Shown here: in pieces, positions 5,207-7,530 of the stretch
How the letters are laid out: each line of letters begins with the position of its first letter
Numbering within the stretch: position 1 is the first letter of the stretch
Assembly: GCA_030432455.1 (NCBI GenBank)
Contig: JAUIHC010000137.1
Span: forward strand, 1 to 7,530
Reading direction: 5' to 3'
Source of the DNA: Phycisphaerae bacterium
GTDB lineage: Bacteria; Planctomycetota; Phycisphaerae; Phycisphaerales; SM1A02
DNA: 7,530 nt
Notes under the pieces: generated by a model
Told to the model about the DNA's origin: nothing
Databases searched by the model: none
What the model saw: the letters and a program-made list of their open reading frames with translations, nothing else
Program-made: the position numbers and the translations under genes

Positions 5207-6601
5207 TCAGCCCTGACAACCCCAGCCACCGAGCATCAGCCCGAGGTCGCTGGAGTCGGTCTGGCCGTCGCCGTTGAAGTCGGCGAAGCTGTTCGGCACG
5301 CCCCACTGGGTGACGAAGATGCCGATGTCGCCGCCGTCCACGCAGCCGTCGCCGTTGAGGTCGTACGGGCTCGGCGGCGGGCCGCAGTCCTCGGGAAGGT
5401 CGAGCGGAATGATCTTGTAGATCCGCCCCGAGTTCTGATTGCAGATGTAGATCTCGCCCTTCGCGTCCTCGCCGAAGCTGGTGATCGCGGACTGGGTGCC
5501 ACCCCCGTTCTGGGCGATGCGAAGCTGCGAGGTCCGGCTGGTCACCTGGAGCGACCCGTTCTTCTGGGGCACCGCCGACCAGAAGTTCGAGGTCACGTAG
5601 TCGGCGAAGAAGTAGTGGCCCTGGAAGTCGGGCATCGCGCAGCCGCGATACGCGTATCCACCGGTGATCGAGTAGCCGCCCGAGGAGTTGTGCAGGTACT
5701 GGAACTGCGGATCGGTGAGGTTCGCCGCGTTGCAGGAGCACCCGCTCGACGCGGTGTAGCAGCTCTGCCCCTCCATGCAGCGCCAGCCGTAGTTGCGACC
5801 GCCGCCGGTGCCCGCGGGCACGAAGTTGACCTCCTCGCGGGCGTTCTGACCGACATCCGCGATCCACAGATCGCCGGTCTCGCGGTCGAACGAACTGCGC
5901 CACGGGTTGCGGAGTCCCCACGCCCAGATCTCGGGATCACCGCCGCCGCTCGCGAACGGGTTGTCCGCGGGAATCGCGTAGGGCGTGCCGCCGTCGACGT
6001 CGATGCGAAGGATCTTGCCGAGCTGCTGGTTGGTGACATCCTGCGCCCGGTCGCCGGGATCGCCCGCCGCGCCACCGTCGCCGGTGAAGATGTAGAACAT
6101 GCCGTCGGGGCCGAACGAGATGTAGCCGCCGTTGTGGTTCGAGTACGGCTGGTTGAACGACATGATCGTGAGCGCACCGCTGGTGGTCGCGTGATCGTCG
6201 TCCGCGCCCCGCTGGTAGCGGACGACCTGCGTGTCGCCCGAGCCGCTCACCGACGTGTAGTAGACGTAGAAGTAGCCGTTGTTCTGATAGTCGGGGTGGA
6301 ACGCCAGCCCGAGCAGTCCCTGTTCGGAGCTCGTGCTGGTACCGCCGGTGACCAGCGGATCGATGTCGAGGAACCAGTCGCTGTTGAGCGAGCCGGTCTC
6401 GAGGTTGAAGATCCGGATGCGTCCCTGCTTCTCGATGATGAAGAGCCGGGACTCGTCCCCGGGGGCATGGGTGACGAAGATCGGACGCACGAGACCGGTG
6501 GTGACCACTCGGGTTCCGATCGAGGACTGGGCCTGGGCGAGACCGGGGCTGGCAAGCACCGCGGCGGTGGCGGCGATCGCGAATCGACGACGGATGGACA
6601 T
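5207..6601 (-). CDS. Secreted glucose/sorbosone dehydrogenase-like beta-propeller with dockerin-like C-terminus
   Basis: A 464-residue exported protein. Residues 1-24 are a Sec signal peptide (MSIRRR, hydrophobic AIAATAAVLA, likely cleavage LAQA|Q). Residues about 30-398 match the glucose/sorbosone dehydrogenase (PQQ-dependent soluble aldose dehydrogenase, HHIP-like) six-bladed propeller: EQGLLGLAFHPDY (93-105), SNHNGGYISFGPDGMFYIFTGDGG (154-177) with H155 as candidate catalytic base, GLRNPWRSSFD (229-239), ADVGQNAREEVNF (248-260) and NYGWRCMEG (270-278). A Cys-rich insertion follows (C275, C281, C288, C290, plus C321), probably disulfides. Residues 414-425 and 441-452 are two dockerin-like calcium loops 27 residues apart (Asp at 414/418/422/425 and 441/445/449/452), ending GGWGCQG, a tail type common on exported planctomycete proteins. 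The enzyme may oxidise sugar aldehydes with PQQ, but the substrate is unproven. The ATG is chosen from the signal peptide; no ribosome binding site is evident. It is flanked by gaps of 245 and 94 bases, so it probably stands alone. Confidence 0.88.
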   Translation of the reverse strand: MSIRRRFAIAATAAVLASPGLAQAQSSIGTRVVTTGLVRPIFVTHAPGDESRLFIIEKQGRIRIFNLETGSLNSDWFLDIDPLVTGGTSTSSEQGLLGLAFHPDYQNNGYFYVYYTSVSGSGDTQVVRYQRGADDDHATTSGALTIMSFNQPYSNHNGGYISFGPDGMFYIFTGDGGAAGDPGDRAQDVTNQQLGKILRIDVDGGTPYAIPADNPFASGGGDPEIWAWGLRNPWRSSFDRETGDLWIADVGQNAREEVNFVPAGTGGGRNYGWRCMEGQSCYTASSGCSCNAANLTDPQFQYLHNSSGGYSITGGYAYRGCAMPDFQGHYFFADYVTSNFWSAVPQKNGSLQVTSRTSQLRIAQNGGGTQSAITSFGEDAKGEIYICNQNSGRIYKIIPLDLPEDCGPPPSPYDLNGDGCVDGGDIGIFVTQWGVPNSFADFNGDGQTDSSDLGLMLGGWGCQG

Positions 6602-6671
6602 CGGAATGGGTCCGCTCTGGAGGTGACGGGAGACGAGGGTCCTTCCGAGTCGGACGGACCGATGTTCAAGA

Positions 6672-6700
6672 CAAGACGAGGACGACCGGTCTCCGGTTCC
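6672..6700 (-). promoter_or_regulatory. Possible extracytoplasmic-sigma-type promoter upstream of the dehydrogenase
   Basis: On the minus strand GGAACC (6700-6695) and GTCTTG (6677-6672) are 17 bases apart, resembling the GGAAC / GTC pattern of ECF sigma promoters. The proximal element lies 70 bases before the ATG at 6601. Both halves are short and could occur by chance in GC-rich DNA; no sigma-70-like promoter looks better in this gap. Confidence 0.2.
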
Positions 6701-6791
6701 GGAAACCGCCTCGCGAGATCGGATTCGAGCCCGATGGACCCGGGTTTCGATCCGGACAAGGGTAGCACCCGGACCAGCACAGGCCGAACGG

Positions 6792-6822
6792 AAACCGCCG
6801 ATCCACGACGGAGGAACGGCGG
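6792..6822 (-). terminator. Weak terminator-like hairpin after the M28 peptidase gene
   Basis: CCGCCG (6822-6817) pairs with CGGCGG (6800-6795) across a 16-base loop that contains a further 3-bp pairing (TCC/GGA), followed by TTT on the minus strand. It starts 24 bases beyond the peptidase stop. The stem is short and the T run minimal. Confidence 0.25.
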
Positions 6823-6846
6823 ACCACCCTCCACCAGACCGCGAGG

Positions 6847-7530
6847 TCAGTCGGTCCCGCGTCCGATCGTCTCCGCGGCGGTCAGAATCCGAGCCATCGT
6901 GCCCCGATAACGCTCGACCGCCCGATCGAGGGCGTCCTGATCACGATCGCGAATCGCCTCGGCGACCAGGGGCAGCACCACCGCCCCGTACCCGCTGTCC
7001 CGATCGCTCGCCGCGAAGGTGTTGGCGAACCACGGCCGACCGGGGAGGCCTTCACCGTCGAGCCAGATCCGCTCGAATGCGAGCACCTGTTCGGTCGTCC
7101 GGGCGACGGACTCCGGGTCGCCCGCGGCCTCGATGGACGCGATCCGATCGCGGGCGGCGAGGCAGGCGGCCCTCGCCGTCGCCACCGCCGATCGGAGGGT
7201 CGTCGTGTCGAAGGTGAGGCCCGCCTCCTCCGCCATCCCCTCGTAGCGATCCAGACGAGCGGGAAGCCCGGAGACGGTTGCGGCGGGGTCGAGCGGCGGA
7301 ACCGGATCGTCCGCGAGCGACGCAGCCAGCGCCGAGGTCAACCGGGCGAGCATCAGCGCCCCGTCGTAGTCCTCGCCGACGGTCGAGCGGTACCACGCGA
7401 GCGTGTCGTAGTTCGAGTGGTACGACGTCCCGCGACTGCCGCCCGCGTGCAGGGACACGCACGGCACGCCCGCGTGGCAGACGAATCCGACATGGTCGCT
7501 GCCTCCACCGAGATCGCCGCAGGCGGCCGG
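6847..7530 (-). CDS. M28 family zinc peptidase, glutamate carboxypeptidase II-like (C-terminal part)
   Basis: The last 227 residues; the gene enters from the right edge, so the signal peptide, any PA domain and most metal ligands are outside. The visible start holds the end of the M28 catalytic domain: GGGSDHVGFVCHAGVPCVSL (visible residues 8-27) corresponds to the GS(D/N)-containing loop before the last strand of GCPII-like enzymes. SYHSNYDTLAWY (36-47) carries H38, the expected final zinc ligand. The rest, about residues 60-220, is helical and fits the transferrin-receptor-like dimerisation domain of this subgroup: GALMLARLTSALAASLADD, and near the end RPWFANTFAASDRDSGYGAVVLPLVAEAI. Such enzymes usually cleave C-terminal residues from peptides outside the cytoplasm. 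An ATG-like internal start would discard the metal-site context, so the frame is annotated as open to the edge. A weak hairpin follows the stop. Confidence 0.85.
   Translation of the reverse strand, partial: PAACGDLGGGSDHVGFVCHAGVPCVSLHAGGSRGTSYHSNYDTLAWYRSTVGEDYDGALMLARLTSALAASLADDPVPPLDPAATVSGLPARLDRYEGMAEEAGLTFDTTTLRSAVATARAACLAARDRIASIEAAGDPESVARTTEQVLAFERIWLDGEGLPGRPWFANTFAASDRDSGYGAVVLPLVAEAIRDRDQDALDRAVERYRGTMARILTAAETIGRGTD

Noticed and set aside
5113..5229. Upstream ATG codons at 5229 and 5187 for the DUF1573 gene
   Set aside because: They would bury the lipoprotein signal peptide inside the protein and require translation through the strong hairpin.
4162..5277. A 371-codon plus-strand frame opposite the DUF1573 gene
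   Set aside because: Arg/Gly/Asp-rich shadow that also runs through the 5145-5180 hairpin.
5615..6910. A 431-codon plus-strand frame opposite the dehydrogenase
   Set aside because: Val/Ala/Arg-rich shadow of the propeller gene with no domain of its own.

Overview
The window is GC-rich and every gene I can support reads from the minus strand. The best guess for the organism is a planctomycete, probably Phycisphaerae-like. The grounds are a secreted enzyme ending in two dockerin-like Asp/Asn-Gly-Asp repeats and a terminal Gly-Trp-Gly-Cys, a DUF1573 lipoprotein, a regulator with an N-terminal excisionase-like HTH followed by a receiver domain, and an HDOD-histidine kinase. This assignment is inference; no rRNA or other marker gene is present.

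In transcription order (right to left): (i) 7530-6847 is the C-terminal part of a secreted-type M28 zinc peptidase of the glutamate carboxypeptidase II class, with its N-terminus outside the window. (ii) 6846-6602 is a 245-base gap with a weak terminator-like repeat and a possible promoter. (iii) 6601-5207 is a secreted glucose/sorbosone dehydrogenase-like beta-propeller with a C-terminal dockerin-like tail. (iv) 5206-5113 holds a near-perfect 17-base-arm hairpin, probably the end of the dehydrogenase transcript, followed by a -10-like hexamer six bases before the next ATG. (v) 5112-3913 encodes a DUF1573 lipoprotein, 3910-3026 a PPP-like metallophosphoesterase and 3029-2289 the tRNA t6A factor TsaB. 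These three are packed with a 2-base gap and a 4-base overlap, so they are almost certainly one operon. (vi) After 76 bases come an HTH-receiver response regulator (2212-1610) and, 10 bases later, an HDOD-GAF-like-HisKA sensor kinase (1599-1). The kinase runs off the left edge before its ATPase domain.

Functionally the window combines extracellular or envelope proteins (peptidase, sugar dehydrogenase, DUF1573 lipoprotein), a housekeeping tRNA-modification factor co-transcribed with a phosphatase, and a two-component pair that may be the tail of the same operon. I see no RNA gene, CRISPR array, insertion sequence or phage gene. The part most worth a second look is the regulator-kinase pair, followed by the phosphatase with a substituted metal-binding motif. 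I do not claim a new system; these are unusual architectures built from known domains.
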